Assembly: GCF_036346855.1 (NCBI RefSeq)
Contig: NZ_CP107841.1
Span: forward strand, 8,064,001-8,128,000
Origin: Streptomyces europaeiscabiei
GTDB taxonomy: Bacteria > Actinomycetota > Actinomycetes > Streptomycetales > Streptomycetaceae
Length of the DNA: 64,000 nt
Direction of reading: 5' to 3'
Shown here: positions 53,446 through 63,220 of the stretch, in pieces
Numbering within the stretch: position 1 is the stretch's first letter
Layout of the letters: each line of letters starts with the position of its first letter
Program-made: the position numbers and the translations under genes
The notes under the pieces: generated by a model
Seen by the model: the letters and a program-made list of their open reading frames with translations, nothing else
Told to the model about the DNA's origin: nothing
The model's database searches: none

Positions 53446-56358
53446 TCACCCGCATCGCTCGCTCGCGGCGATCTGGGCCCGGACCTCGTCGGCGTCGGGG
53501 TGGCCGAGGGTGATGAGAAGGGTGAGCGCCTGCTGCCGGACCTCGTGGGCGGTGTCGTGGTCGCCCATCGCGGTATGTGTGTCGCCGATGTGGACGAGGG
53601 TGCAGGCCTCCAGATAGGGCACGCCCAGCTCCCGGTAGAGGGCGAGGGCGTGACCGTAGCCGACGAGGGCGTTGGGGTGGTGGCCCAGGTGGTGGTGGGC
53701 GTAGGCGATGGTGTGCCAGGTGGAGGCCTGGCCGTAGCGGTCACCGAGTTCCTGGAGCAGGGTCAGGGCCTCGTGGCAGTGGCTCAGGGCCTCCCGGTGC
53801 TCGTCGAGCAGCGCGTGGTACCAGCCGACGGAGTTGAGGACACTGGCGTACGCGGCGCGACGGCCGCTGTGCCGGAACAGCTCCATGGCCAGCCGGTTGT
53901 GGTGCAGGGCGCCGGGCAGATCGCCCTCCTGCTCGTGGGTCCAGCCGAGGCTGCGATGGGTGTCGGCCCGCCCGATGTCATCGCCCAGCCCGGCGAAGAG
54001 CCGCAGCGCACGGTCGAGGCGGGGGTGGGCCGATGCGTGCAGACCGAGTCGGCCCTCGGCCCGGGCCAGTGCGCGCAGCCCCCTGGCCTCCCACGCGGGA
54101 TCGGACAGCCGCAGGGCCGCGTCGAGGGCGATCCGCTGGACGGTGGCCCAGTCGTGCCAGTGCCCCCGCCGGTCGAAGAACGACTCCAGTGACCAGGCCA
54201 GCAGACACGCCGTCCGGTCGCGGCCGGACCGGGCGGCCGCCCCGACGACGGCGAGCAGCACCGGATGCTCGGCGGCCAGCCAGGCGAGCGCCTGCTCGTG
54301 ACCGACGAGCGGTTCGGCATGGACGCCGGCCGGGAGCGGCCCCGGCGGCATCGGGTCCGCGTGCGGCGCGAGGAGCGGTTCGGTGGCGTGCGCGGTGTGC
54401 AGGTAGTACGCGTACAGCCGCTCGGTGGCCGCCTCACGCCCGGCGTCCGGGAGCCGCTCCTCCAGGAGTTCGGCCGCGTGGGCGCGCAGCAGGTCGTGCA
54501 GGGCGTAACGGCCGAGGGCCGGCTCGCCCACGAGGTGGACGTCGGCCAGCTCGGCGAGGAGCGATCGCGCCCGGCGCAGGGGCAGTTCGGCCAGCGTTGC
54601 CGTCGCGGACACGGAGAAGTCCGGGCCGGGGTGCAGTGCGAGCAGCGGGAAGAGGCGCGCCGCCTCGGCCGACACGGCGCCCAGCGACCAGGAGAACACC
54701 GCCCCGACGTTCGCGGAGGCGTCCGTCCGGCTGAAGGCGTCCAGACTGCCGTGCGCCTCGCGCAGCTCCGCCGCGATCGCCGACAACGAAAAGCCCGGGT
54801 GTGCCGCGGCCCGCGCCGCGACACAGGCCAGCGCCAGCGGAAGCCCGCCGCACAGCGCCGCGATCTCCGCCACCGCCCGTGCCTCGCCCGTGAGCCGCCC
54901 GGCCCCCAGTCGGCGTTCGAGGAACATCCGCGCCTGTTCGGCGTCCAGCGGACGCAGGGGCAGCGTGTGGGCACCGTGCGCGGACACCAGGCCCGACAGC
55001 TGGTTGCGGCTCGTCACGATGGTGAGACAGCCGGGCGTGCCCGGCAGCAACGGTCGCACCTGTTCGGTGTCCCGCGCGTTGTCCAGCAGCACCAGGAACC
55101 GCCGCCCCGCCAACAGGCTGCGGTACAGCGCCGCCTGGGCGTCGACCCCGTGCGGGACCCGCTCCGGAGGTACGCCCAGTGCGTCGAGGAATACGCGCAC
55201 GGCTTCTCCCGCCCCCATCACCGCACCCGACGGCGCGAACCCCCGGAGGTTGACGTAGAGCTGCCCGTCAGGGAACCGGTCCGCGACCCGATGGGCCCAG
55301 TGCACGGCGAGCGTGGTCTTGCCGATCCCGGCCATACCGCCGATGGCGCTGATCACGACGGTGCCGGCGGGAGGCGCCGTGTCGCCGGCGCCGCGGTCGC
55401 CGCTGTGATGGACGTGGCTGTGGCCGGTGAGGAGGGCCAGTACCTGCTCCAGCTCGGCGCGACGGCCGGTGAACGTCGGTAGATCGTGGGGGAGTTGGGC
55501 GGGAACGGTGGTAGGGGGACGCGGGGCCGGAGGGACGGCGGGCCCGTTCGCCGCCTCCGCTCCCGAGGCGGTGGGCGTGGTCGGGCCGGCGCCGCGCACG
55601 ACTGCCGCGTGGGCGTCGCGGAGTTCCGGCCCCGGATCGATGCCCAACTCGTCGGAGAGCCTCGCGCGGGCGGCCCGGTAGATGCTCAGCGCCTCGGCCT
55701 CGCGTCCGGTGGCGGCCAGTGTGAGCACGAGCCGGGCCAGCAGGGGTTCGTCCAACGGGTCGGCGACCGCGGCTTCCTGGAGCAGGTGCAGGACGGCCGC
55801 GGGGGTGCCGGCGCGCAGCGCCGCGTCGGCCGCCTCCCGTACGGCCGCCGGTCGTTCCCGGTCGACCGCCCCGAACCCGGCACGCTCCCGCACCTCGGCG
55901 GGCAACCCCGCCCCGACCGGCCCCCGCCACAGGGAGAGGGCCTCGGTGAGAAGCTCCACGACCCGTGCCGACGCCCTGTGGCCGTCGGCGCCGACCCGAC
56001 GTGCCTCGTCCCGCAGCCGACGGAACCGCAGCAGATCCAGGGAGCCGGCGTCGACCACGAGCCGGTACCCGCCCGCGTCCCGTATCAGCCACCGGCCGGC
56101 GGCACGGTTGGGCAGACCGGGCTCCAACAGGCGTCGCAGCGACCCCACATGGCGGCGGATCACATTCACCGCGCTGTCCGGCGGCAGCCGCCCCCACAGC
56201 ACGTCGACGATCTCGCTCACCGCCACCGGCTGCCCCGCCCGCGCCGACAACAGCGCCAGCAGAGCCCTTTCCTGCGGACGCCCCCACGTCGGCTCCACTC
56301 CCGCCCGCTCCACCCGAACCGGCCCCAGAACCGCGAACCACACCGGCTCCAGCGCCAA
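53446..56358 (-). CDS. AfsR-type SARP-STAND regulator with TPR domain
   Basis: 970 residues. The start is TTG 56358, just after AGGAGGG; the GTG 15 bases inside is too far from the SD. Order: OmpR-type DNA-binding domain (WFAVLGPVRVERAGVEPTWG), BTAD, NB-ARC ATPase (P-loop GGMAGIGKTT near residue 340; LLDNARDTEQVRPLLPG), winged helix (GRYALHDLLRAHAAELL), then TPR repeats from about residue 640 to the end. AfsR relatives couple signals to secondary metabolism. It is 91 bp upstream of the TPR-less paralogue on the same strand. No biosynthetic genes are adjacent. Confidence 0.9.
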   Translation of the reverse strand: MALEPVWFAVLGPVRVERAGVEPTWGRPQERALLALLSARAGQPVAVSEIVDVLWGRLPPDSAVNVIRRHVGSLRRLLEPGLPNRAAGRWLIRDAGGYRLVVDAGSLDLLRFRRLRDEARRVGADGHRASARVVELLTEALSLWRGPVGAGLPAEVRERAGFGAVDRERPAAVREAADAALRAGTPAAVLHLLQEAAVADPLDEPLLARLVLTLAATGREAEALSIYRAARARLSDELGIDPGPELRDAHAAVVRGAGPTTPTASGAEAANGPAVPPAPRPPTTVPAQLPHDLPTFTGRRAELEQVLALLTGHSHVHHSGDRGAGDTAPPAGTVVISAIGGMAGIGKTTLAVHWAHRVADRFPDGQLYVNLRGFAPSGAVMGAGEAVRVFLDALGVPPERVPHGVDAQAALYRSLLAGRRFLVLLDNARDTEQVRPLLPGTPGCLTIVTSRNQLSGLVSAHGAHTLPLRPLDAEQARMFLERRLGAGRLTGEARAVAEIAALCGGLPLALACVAARAAAHPGFSLSAIAAELREAHGSLDAFSRTDASANVGAVFSWSLGAVSAEAARLFPLLALHPGPDFSVSATATLAELPLRRARSLLAELADVHLVGEPALGRYALHDLLRAHAAELLEERLPDAGREAATERLYAYYLHTAHATEPLLAPHADPMPPGPLPAGVHAEPLVGHEQALAWLAAEHPVLLAVVGAAARSGRDRTACLLAWSLESFFDRRGHWHDWATVQRIALDAALRLSDPAWEARGLRALARAEGRLGLHASAHPRLDRALRLFAGLGDDIGRADTHRSLGWTHEQEGDLPGALHHNRLAMELFRHSGRRAAYASVLNSVGWYHALLDEHREALSHCHEALTLLQELGDRYGQASTWHTIAYAHHHLGHHPNALVGYGHALALYRELGVPYLEACTLVHIGDTHTAMGDHDTAHEVRQQALTLLITLGHPDADEVRAQIAASERCG

Positions 56359-56694
56359 TTGACCCTCCTGATATCTCGTATCTCATATCTTCCTCGCGCC
56401 TCATGACCATACGTGACGTCGAGGGTTACCCACAGTTACGCGCACGTCGCACCGGGGGCGGTCCGCACCTGGCACCGTCACGGTGCGTCGACCTCCCTCC
56501 AGGCTCTTGGCGCCTGTGGAAAGCGCCGGCTCCGCTCACGGCCCGCCACATGAACCGCCCGCCGCGACAACGCCGTGCGGCGCCATGCCGTGCCAAGCCG
56601 CGCCACTCCAGGTCACCGGCCCCGTCGATCGGCCTCGACCGTGGACGACTCGGTCGAATCAGATACGAATCGGATTCGAATCGGGTGCCCGGTC

Positions 56695-56740
56695 GGGTTC
56701 GCCCCCGGGTCCGTCCCGGGTTCGCCCCTGGGTCCGTCCC
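56695..56740. repeat. Two-copy 23-bp direct repeat
   Basis: Two head-to-tail 23-bp units starting GGGTTCGCCCC and ending GGGTCCGTCCC, differing at one base. A third truncated start (GGGTGCG) follows. Confidence 0.85.
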
Positions 56741-56944
56741 GGGTGCGACGAGGAGTGCGCGGCGGACGGCGGACGCGCGGCAGGCGCGCCGATCCCCCCA
56801 CGGGAGGAGCCGAGGTGGGACGCAGAGCCGCAGCTCAGCCCACCGACACCACCACGCCCCGTACCATCGACGGAACGTAAAAATCCCTCGCCCTAACAAG
56901 GGTTGCCGTGAGGGTCCCCGCCGCCCGCCGCGCGCGAGCCCTCG

Positions 56945-57037
56945 TCACCGCGGCCTGCACCACCGCCCTTCCTGGACCTCCGCGAGTACCCGGACGCAGT
57001 CCCCGAGATCGCGATCGGTCCGATACCGGACATCATG
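56945..57037 (-). pseudogene. GNAT acetyltransferase N-terminal remnant
   Basis: The minus frame ending in TGA at 56945 reads VRYRTDRDLGDCVRVLAEVQ, like the first strand and helix of GNAT acetyltransferases (usual form R-x-a-t-x-x-D-L-D-a-C-V-x-v-L-A-E-V). It is cut off after about 30 codons (EGRWCRPR, stop) and has no in-frame start; an ATG lies one frame away. It is probably a gene fragment. Confidence 0.4.
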
Positions 57038-57252
57038 AGCCGTGCTGTCACCGGCCACACTCTCGCTCTTCACGGACGCATGGAAGCACGGTCCGAAGAA
57101 CCGCCGCGCGGGACGTTCCGCCTGCCCCGAGCGCACCGTACCGGCCCTCCGCCCAGCCCTCGCTCCGCCCGGCCGACCGCCTCCCGCACCCCATCCGCCC
57201 CTCCCGTACCCCACCCGCCGCACAGCCCTGCGGGAGATCTTGACGGCGGTGA

Positions 57253-57266
57253 TGTTACCGGTAACA
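57253..57266 (+). promoter_or_regulatory. LacI-type operator palindrome upstream of the galactoside cluster
   Basis: TGTTACCGGTAACA is a perfect 14-bp palindrome 38 bp before the MFS start. It is typical of LacI-family sites and may be bound by the LacI regulator at 63221. Confidence 0.65.
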
Positions 57267-57303
57267 CTTCGAGGGTCCCAGCCACGGAGAGGCGGAGCCC
57301 CGC

Positions 57304-58518
57304 GTGCCCGACGCATCGACCGCGCAAGAGGTGAGGCACATCCGGCAGGCCCCGGAAAGCAGGGTGTTCAGCCCGGCCGCCGTGGTCGCGTCCTGTGTCG
57401 GCTTCGTCCTCATCGGCGTGCTCCAGTCGCTCTACGGGCCCGCCATCCCTGCCTTCCGTGACGAGTTCGGACTGTCGCCGTCGGCCGCCGGGCTCGGGCT
57501 GAGTGCCCACTTCGTCGGCGGGGTCGCCGGCGTACTGCTCTTCGACCGGCTGTACGGGCGGCTGGGCAACCGGCGGATCCTCGGCACCTCGTACCTGCTG
57601 ATGGCACTCGGCGCGGCGGGCTTCGCGCTCGCGCCGAACTGGCCCGCCGGTCTCGCCGCCGCCCTACTCGCCGGACTCGGCTTCGGCGGCATCGACTACG
57701 GCCTCAACCAGCTCTTCGCCGTCGGCTTCGGCCACCGCTCGACCGCCATGCTGAACATCCTCAACGCCCACTTCGGCGTCGGCGCGATCCTCGGCCCGGC
57801 CCTGATCGCCGCGGTCGGCGCCGAGCACTACCCGGTGCTCTTCCTGGCCTTCGCCGCCGCCAACCTGCCACTGCTGCTGTGCCTGCGGGGCGTGCGCGAC
57901 CAGGTGCCCCAGCCCGCCGCCGAAGGGACCGCCGCTCAGGCCGGTGGCTCGGCGCTCAGCCGCAGCCTGGGCTCGGTGCTCGCCGTGTTCGTCACCCTCT
58001 ACGTCCTGCACGTCGGCATCGAGGCCGGGGTCGGCGGCTGGGAACCCACGCACCTGGAGACGGTCGGATACGGCGCCGGGGCCGCGGCGACCGCAACCTC
58101 CGTGTACTGGCTGATGATGACGGTCGGCCGCTTCCTGGTCGCCCCCCTCGCCCTGCGCCACCCACCCCGGACGATCATCACCGTGTCCTGCGCCGGCATG
58201 ACGGTCTGCCTGCTGCTGGCCTCGGTGCCCCGGCTCGCCCCGTACGCCTACGCCGGAGTCGGCCTGTTCATCGCGCCGATCTTCCCCACCGGCCTGCCCT
58301 GGCTGCACGCGGCCGCACCCCGGGCCCGCCGGGCCGGAGCGCTCGTCATCGCCGCCTCCATGCTCGGGGGAGTGGCGGCCGGCCCCGCGCTCGGCAAGGC
58401 CATCGAGTGGTCCGGCGTCCGTGCGGTCCCGCTGCTGCTCTCCGCGGTCTCGGCCCTGTGCCTGCTGGCCACGCTGTGGCTGATCCGCGCCACCCGCTCC
58501 AACGCCCCGTCCCCGTAA
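57304..58518 (+). CDS. MFS transporter (sugar efflux/uptake type)
   Basis: 404 residues with twelve predicted membrane helices. The loop 2-3 motif is present in the form FDRLYGRLGNRRIL. The region LGFGGIDYGLNQLFAVGFGH near the fifth helix resembles FucP-type transporters. The GTG start has GGAG seven bases upstream. It heads a cluster with two GH35 genes and a LacI gene, so a beta-galactoside or related sugar is the likely substrate. Confidence 0.87.
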   Translation: MPDASTAQEVRHIRQAPESRVFSPAAVVASCVGFVLIGVLQSLYGPAIPAFRDEFGLSPSAAGLGLSAHFVGGVAGVLLFDRLYGRLGNRRILGTSYLLMALGAAGFALAPNWPAGLAAALLAGLGFGGIDYGLNQLFAVGFGHRSTAMLNILNAHFGVGAILGPALIAAVGAEHYPVLFLAFAAANLPLLLCLRGVRDQVPQPAAEGTAAQAGGSALSRSLGSVLAVFVTLYVLHVGIEAGVGGWEPTHLETVGYGAGAAATATSVYWLMMTVGRFLVAPLALRHPPRTIITVSCAGMTVCLLLASVPRLAPYAYAGVGLFIAPIFPTGLPWLHAAAPRARRAGALVIAASMLGGVAAGPALGKAIEWSGVRAVPLLLSAVSALCLLATLWLIRATRSNAPSP

Positions 58519-58641
58519 CCGCGTCCCCGTCCCCGTGACCCCGTCACGTGGACGCCCGTCCGTCTCCGCACCCGGCCTCCTGCCACCCGCACGACGGCAT
58601 CGTCCCACTCCCCCCATACGCCCCGCCGAAGGGAATCAGCC

Positions 58642-60420
58642 TTGCGCACGCCCGCTCTGACCACGACGTCCGACGGTTTCCTCCTGAACGGTGAGCCGTT
58701 CCGGATCATCTCCGGCGCGATGCACTACTTCCGCATCCACCCCGACCTGTGGGCCGACCGGCTGCGCAAGGCCCGGCTGATGGGCCTCAACACCGTGGAG
58801 ACGTACGTCCCCTGGAACCTCCACCAGCCCGACCCGGACAGCCCGCTCGTCCTCGACGGCCTGCTCGACCTGCCCCGCTATCTGCGGCTCGCCCGCGCCG
58901 AGGGCCTGCACGTCCTGCTGCGCCCCGGCCCGTACATCTGCGCCGAGTGGGACGGCGGCGGCCTGCCCTCCTGGCTGACCTCGGACGCCGACATCCGGCT
59001 GCGCTCCAGCGACCCCCGCTTCACCGACGCCCTCGACCGCTACCTCGACATCCTGCTGCCCCCGCTGCTGCCGTACATGGCCGCGAACGACGGCCCGGTC
59101 ATCGCCGTCCAGGTGGAGAACGAGTACGGGGCGTACGGCGACGACACCGCGTACCTCAAGCACGTCCACCAGGCGCTGCGTGCACGGGGCATCGAGGAAC
59201 TGCTCTTCACCTGCGACCAGGCGGGCTCCGGCCACCACCTGGCCGCCGGCAGCCTGCCCGGCGTCCTGTCCACCGCCACCTTCGGCGGCAGGGTCGAGGA
59301 GTCTCTGCAGGCGCTGCGGGCCCACATGCCCGAAGGGCCGCTGATGTGCTCGGAGTTCTGGATCGGCTGGTTCGACCACTGGGGCGAGGAGCACCACGTC
59401 CGGGACGCGACGAGCGCCGCCGCCGACCTCGACAAGCTGCTGGCCGCCGGCGCCTCCGTCAACATCTACATGTTCCACGGCGGCACCAACTTCGGCTTCA
59501 CCAACGGCGCCAACCACGACCAGTGCTACGCCCCGATCGTCACCTCCTACGACTACGACGCCGCCCTCACCGAGTCCGGCGACCCCGGCCCCAAGTACCA
59601 CGCCTTCCGCGAGGTCATCGCCCGCCACGCCCCGGTCCCGGAGGAGCCGGCCCCGGCTCCCGCACCCAAACTCTCGGGCATCACCGTGGAACTGGACCGC
59701 CGGGCACCCCTGCTGCCGTACGCCACCGCACCCGGAACCGCCGTGGAACGCACCGAACACCCGGTCACCATGGAGGAGTTGGGGCAGCGCTCCGGTTACG
59801 TCCTCTACCGCACCACCCTTCCCGAGGCGGGCGACGGCCTGCTCCACTTCGACGGCGGGGTCGGCGACCGCGCCCAGGTCTTCGTGGACGGCGCCCCCGT
59901 CGGCGTCCTGGAACGCGAACGCCACGACGAGACCCTGCCCCTGCGCGTCCCGCACGCCGGTGCCACCCTCGACGTCCTGGTCGAGAACATGGGCGGCGTC
60001 AACTACGGCCCCCGCATCGGCGCCGCCAAGGGCCTCCTCGGCCCGGTCACCTTCAACGGCACCGCCCTGCTCGGCTGGGACACCCACCGGCTGCCGCTGG
60101 CCGACCTCTCCACGGTCCCCTTCGCCCCGGCCGGGACGGCGGCCCCGGTCACCGTCCCCGCCTTCCACCACGGCACCTTCGACGTCGACACCCCCGCCGA
60201 CACCTTCCTCTCGCTGCCCGGCTGGACCAAGGGACAGGCCTGGATCAACGGCTTCCACCTCGGCCGCTACTGGAACCGGGGCCCGCAGCGCACCCTGTAC
60301 GTCCCGGCCCCCGTCCTGCGCCCCGGCGCCAACGACCTGGTCCTGCTGGAACTCAACGCCACGACCAGCGCCCGCGCCGAGTTCACGGACACACCCGACC
60401 TGGGCCCGGTGAAGCCCTGA
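58642..60420 (+). CDS. Beta-galactosidase, glycoside hydrolase family 35
   Basis: 592 residues, TTG start with AAGGGA upstream. The catalytic domain has YVPWNLHQP, the acid/base Glu161 in VENEYGAYG and the nucleophile Glu238 in CSEFWIGWFDHWG. C-terminal beta domains follow (GYVLYRTTLP; WTKGQAWINGFHLGRYW). It lacks a signal peptide and so cleaves imported galactosides. Its stop overlaps the start of a second GH35-like gene. Confidence 0.93.
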   Translation: MRTPALTTTSDGFLLNGEPFRIISGAMHYFRIHPDLWADRLRKARLMGLNTVETYVPWNLHQPDPDSPLVLDGLLDLPRYLRLARAEGLHVLLRPGPYICAEWDGGGLPSWLTSDADIRLRSSDPRFTDALDRYLDILLPPLLPYMAANDGPVIAVQVENEYGAYGDDTAYLKHVHQALRARGIEELLFTCDQAGSGHHLAAGSLPGVLSTATFGGRVEESLQALRAHMPEGPLMCSEFWIGWFDHWGEEHHVRDATSAAADLDKLLAAGASVNIYMFHGGTNFGFTNGANHDQCYAPIVTSYDYDAALTESGDPGPKYHAFREVIARHAPVPEEPAPAPAPKLSGITVELDRRAPLLPYATAPGTAVERTEHPVTMEELGQRSGYVLYRTTLPEAGDGLLHFDGGVGDRAQVFVDGAPVGVLERERHDETLPLRVPHAGATLDVLVENMGGVNYGPRIGAAKGLLGPVTFNGTALLGWDTHRLPLADLSTVPFAPAGTAAPVTVPAFHHGTFDVDTPADTFLSLPGWTKGQAWINGFHLGRYWNRGPQRTLYVPAPVLRPGANDLVLLELNATTSARAEFTDTPDLGPVKP

Positions 60421-62924
60421 TGACGCCGGCGCACCATGTGCGCGTACCGGCGCCCGGCGACCCCCCGCTGCGCGGCCACCTCCCCTTCGCCGACGCTCCG
60501 GGGGCCGCCGATCCCATAGAGGTCAACAGCCGTTGGCTGACGCGGGGCGGCCGTCCGTGGTTCCCCGTCTCCGGCGAGTTCCACCCCACCCGCTACCCGG
60601 CGGGGGAGTGGGAGGAGGAGTTGCTGAAGATGAAGGCGGGCGGGGTGACGGTCGTCGCCGCCTACGTCATCTGGATCCACCACGAGGAGACCGAGGGCCG
60701 CATCCGTTTCGACGGCGACCGCGACCTGCGCCGCTTCGCCGAACTCTGCGCCCGCCATGGCCTGGACCTCATCCCCCGTATCGGCCCCTGGGTCCACGCC
60801 GAGGTCCGTAACGGCGGCCTGCCGGACTGGGTCCTGGACCGCACAGACGCCCCCCGCACCGACGACCCGGGCTACCTCGCCCCCGTACGCACCTGGTACA
60901 CCGCGATCGCAGGGCAGCTGCACGGTCTGGACCGGTCCAGAGGCGGCCCGGTCGTCGCCATCCAGATCGAGAACGAGCTGTACGACCAGCCGGGCCATCT
61001 GCTCACGTTGAAGCGGATGGCCCAGGAGGCCGGACTGTCGGCTCCCCTGTGGACGTCGACCGCCTGGGGCGGAGTGCGCCTGCCGCCCGACGAGCTTCTT
61101 CCCCTCTACGGCGGCTACACCGAGGCCTTCTGGACCGAGGCGGACGGCGGCTGGCCCGACACCTGCCGCAAGCACTTCTTCTTCACCCACCAGCGCGACG
61201 ACGAGGGCATCGGCGCGGACCTCCGTCCGACGACGGTACGCGGTGGTGACCCTGCGGCATCGACGGGCCGATTCCCCTGGGCCACCTGCGAGCTGGGCGG
61301 TGGCATGGCGGTGGCCTACCACCGCCGGCCGCGCGTCGACGCCGCCGACGTCGGCGCCCTCGGCCTCACCAAGATCGGCTGCGGCTCGGTCTGGCAGGGC
61401 TACTACATGTTCCACGGCGGCACCAACCCGACGGGCGACCTCACTCCCCTCCAGGAGTCCCACGCCACCGGCTACCCCAACGACCTCCCCGTCCTCACCT
61501 ACGACTTCCAGGCCCCCCTCGGCGAATACGGCCAGTACCGCCCCTCCTACGACGAACTCCGTCTCCAACACCTCCTGCTGGCCGACTTCGGACATCTGAT
61601 CGCCCCGATGGACTCGGCCCTGCCCGAGCGGCGGCCGACGGGCCAGGACGACCGGGAGACGCTGAGGTGGGCGGTTCGCGCCGACGGCCGATCGGGCTTC
61701 CTCTTCGTCAACAACCACCAGCCGCACGAGCCGCTGCCGGACCATCCGGGGACGACGTTCACGGTCGAGTTCCCGGGCGGCCCGGAGAGTACCGAGGGGC
61801 CGCCCGGTACGACCGGCTCCGGCGGTACGACCGGCTCCGGCGGTACGACCGGCTCCGGCGGTACGACCGGTCGGGTGCTGTCGCTGCCGAGCGCACCCGT
61901 CACGATCCCCCGAGGGGCCTACCTCATCTGGCCGTTGAGGCTGGACGTCGCCGGGCTGCGGCTGGACTGGGCCACCGCGCAGCCCGTCTGCACGGTCGAC
62001 GACGGCCACGGCCGCACGGTCCTGGTCCTCGCCGCGACCGACGGCATCACCCCCGAACTCGCCCTGGACATCGGCACGGTGACGACGGTCTCCGCGCCTT
62101 CGGGAAAGGTCACGACCGTGGGCGACCGCATCCTGGTGACCGGACTGCGCCCCGGCACGGACGCCCTGGTCGAGGTCGACACCAGCGACGGCAGCCGGGT
62201 CGGCCTCCTCGTCCTGGACGCGGCGACGGCCCGTACCGCCTACCGGGGCCCTGCCTGGGGCGCCGAGCGGCTCGTTCTCGCCGACCCCGACGGTGGTGTG
62301 GTCTTCGACGCCCACGCGGACGAGGTACGCGTCCACAGCGCGACTCCGGAACCGTCGTTCGCCGTACTGCCCGCCCCGGCGCGGCCGCCGGTGGTGACCG
62401 GCGCGGTGGTGAAGGAGGCGACGGACGGAGTCTTCGTCCGCTACACGGTGGTGTCGCGGGACGCCGGTCGGCGGGGACCCGGCGGCGCGGACGGTGAACC
62501 TCCGGTCACCTTGGTCCGACCGGCGGGCCAGGCGCCGCCCGTCACGACGGGTGTACAGGGGCGGGCGAGTGTGCCGGCCGACGAGCACTTCGACACGGTG
62601 GCCGCCGAGTACGACATCGTCCTGCCGGACGATACGCCGCCCGGGACCCTGCTCCGCGTCCACTGGACCGGCGACGTGGCCCGTGCCTACGTGGGGGACC
62701 GCCTCGTCGCCGACCAGTTCTACTCGGGAGGTGTCTGGGACATCGGCCTCGACCGGGTGCCGGTGGCGGCGCTGCGCACGGAGGGGCTGCGGCTGCGGCT
62801 GCTGCCGCTGCCCGCCGGCGCGCCGGTGTACGTGCCGGGGTGGGCGGGCGACTCGGGGATCCCGGCGGGGATCGTCCGAGCCGAGTTGATCACCACCCAC
62901 ACCTGGGCCCTCCGGCCCGGCTGA
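60420..62924 (+). CDS. Large GH35-type beta-galactosidase-like protein
   Basis: 834 residues from an ATG overlapping the previous stop (TGATG). GH35 barrel motifs are present: PWFPVSGEFHPTRYP, YVIWIHHEE, acid/base Glu186 in IQIENELYD and nucleophile-position Glu291 in WATCELGGGM. A repeated Gly/Thr/Ser linker (GTTGSG units, about residue 463) precedes about 350 residues of beta-rich sequence. It is longer and more diverged than its neighbour, so its substrate probably differs. Confidence 0.87.
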   Translation: MTPAHHVRVPAPGDPPLRGHLPFADAPGAADPIEVNSRWLTRGGRPWFPVSGEFHPTRYPAGEWEEELLKMKAGGVTVVAAYVIWIHHEETEGRIRFDGDRDLRRFAELCARHGLDLIPRIGPWVHAEVRNGGLPDWVLDRTDAPRTDDPGYLAPVRTWYTAIAGQLHGLDRSRGGPVVAIQIENELYDQPGHLLTLKRMAQEAGLSAPLWTSTAWGGVRLPPDELLPLYGGYTEAFWTEADGGWPDTCRKHFFFTHQRDDEGIGADLRPTTVRGGDPAASTGRFPWATCELGGGMAVAYHRRPRVDAADVGALGLTKIGCGSVWQGYYMFHGGTNPTGDLTPLQESHATGYPNDLPVLTYDFQAPLGEYGQYRPSYDELRLQHLLLADFGHLIAPMDSALPERRPTGQDDRETLRWAVRADGRSGFLFVNNHQPHEPLPDHPGTTFTVEFPGGPESTEGPPGTTGSGGTTGSGGTTGSGGTTGRVLSLPSAPVTIPRGAYLIWPLRLDVAGLRLDWATAQPVCTVDDGHGRTVLVLAATDGITPELALDIGTVTTVSAPSGKVTTVGDRILVTGLRPGTDALVEVDTSDGSRVGLLVLDAATARTAYRGPAWGAERLVLADPDGGVVFDAHADEVRVHSATPEPSFAVLPAPARPPVVTGAVVKEATDGVFVRYTVVSRDAGRRGPGGADGEPPVTLVRPAGQAPPVTTGVQGRASVPADEHFDTVAAEYDIVLPDDTPPGTLLRVHWTGDVARAYVGDRLVADQFYSGGVWDIGLDRVPVAALRTEGLRLRLLPLPAGAPVYVPGWAGDSGIPAGIVRAELITTHTWALRPG
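61806..61868. repeat. 18-bp tandem repeats in the second GH35 gene
   Basis: GGTACGACCGGCTCCGGC occurs three times exactly (from 61806, 61824 and 61842) plus a partial fourth. It encodes the GTTGSG linker. Confidence 0.9.
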
Positions 62925-62969
62925 GCCCCGGTTTCGTCGCCCCCGCCGCCCCTACCCGTTCCCATTCCC

Positions 62970-63105
62970 AGGGGCTGCGCCCCTTCGACCCCCAGCCGCA
63001 GGTCCGTCGTGGTTGCTCGCGCAGTTCCCACCCGCCCCTGGAAAGGGCCTGCGGCCCCCCAGGGGTGCGGGGAACTGCGCGACCAGCCCCCACCCGCCCG
63101 CAGAC
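62970..63105. repeat. Dispersed 3'-end repeat, copy G: inverted pair
   Basis: Two facing copies: forward (GTCGTGGTTGCTCGCGCAGT, near 63006) and reverse (GGGGTGCGGGGAACTGCGCG, near 63063). Together they could fold into a large hairpin after the second GH35 gene. The interval 62925-63220 holds nothing else I can assign. Confidence 0.7.
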
Positions 63106-63220
63106 AACCGACACACGTGAACGGGGCCGAAGGGGCGGCGGGGGCGAAACCGCCAGACCTATCCTGTGGCCCCGACAGAACCACACCGATCCGGACCCCG
63201 TCGAAAAGGACCCAGCCGCA

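Larger units (their letters stand above)
56359..57303. other. Long intergenic region with repeats, GNAT remnant and operator
   Basis: No intact gene seen. It holds GAATC-rich inverted motifs near 56655-56682, a duplicated 23-bp unit (56695-56740), a T-rich hairpin candidate near 56878-56904, a minus-strand GNAT-like fragment (56945-57037), and a perfect operator-like palindrome at 57253-57266. Confidence 0.6.

Noticed and set aside
50997..56358. A secondary-metabolite gene cluster controlled by the two AfsR/SARP regulators
   Set aside because: No synthase, tailoring or resistance genes flank them; neighbours are an AraC gene, remnants and a galactoside cluster.
56908..57243. Plus-strand frame starting like a signal peptide (ARALVTAACTTAL)
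   Set aside because: After 20 residues it becomes Arg/Ser/Pro-rich with no pattern; no SD. It is probably chance or part of a decayed region.
49232..57303. Genomic island or phage insertion
   Set aside because: The area is accessory in flavour with remnants, but no integrase, att-like duplication, tRNA or transposase is visible.
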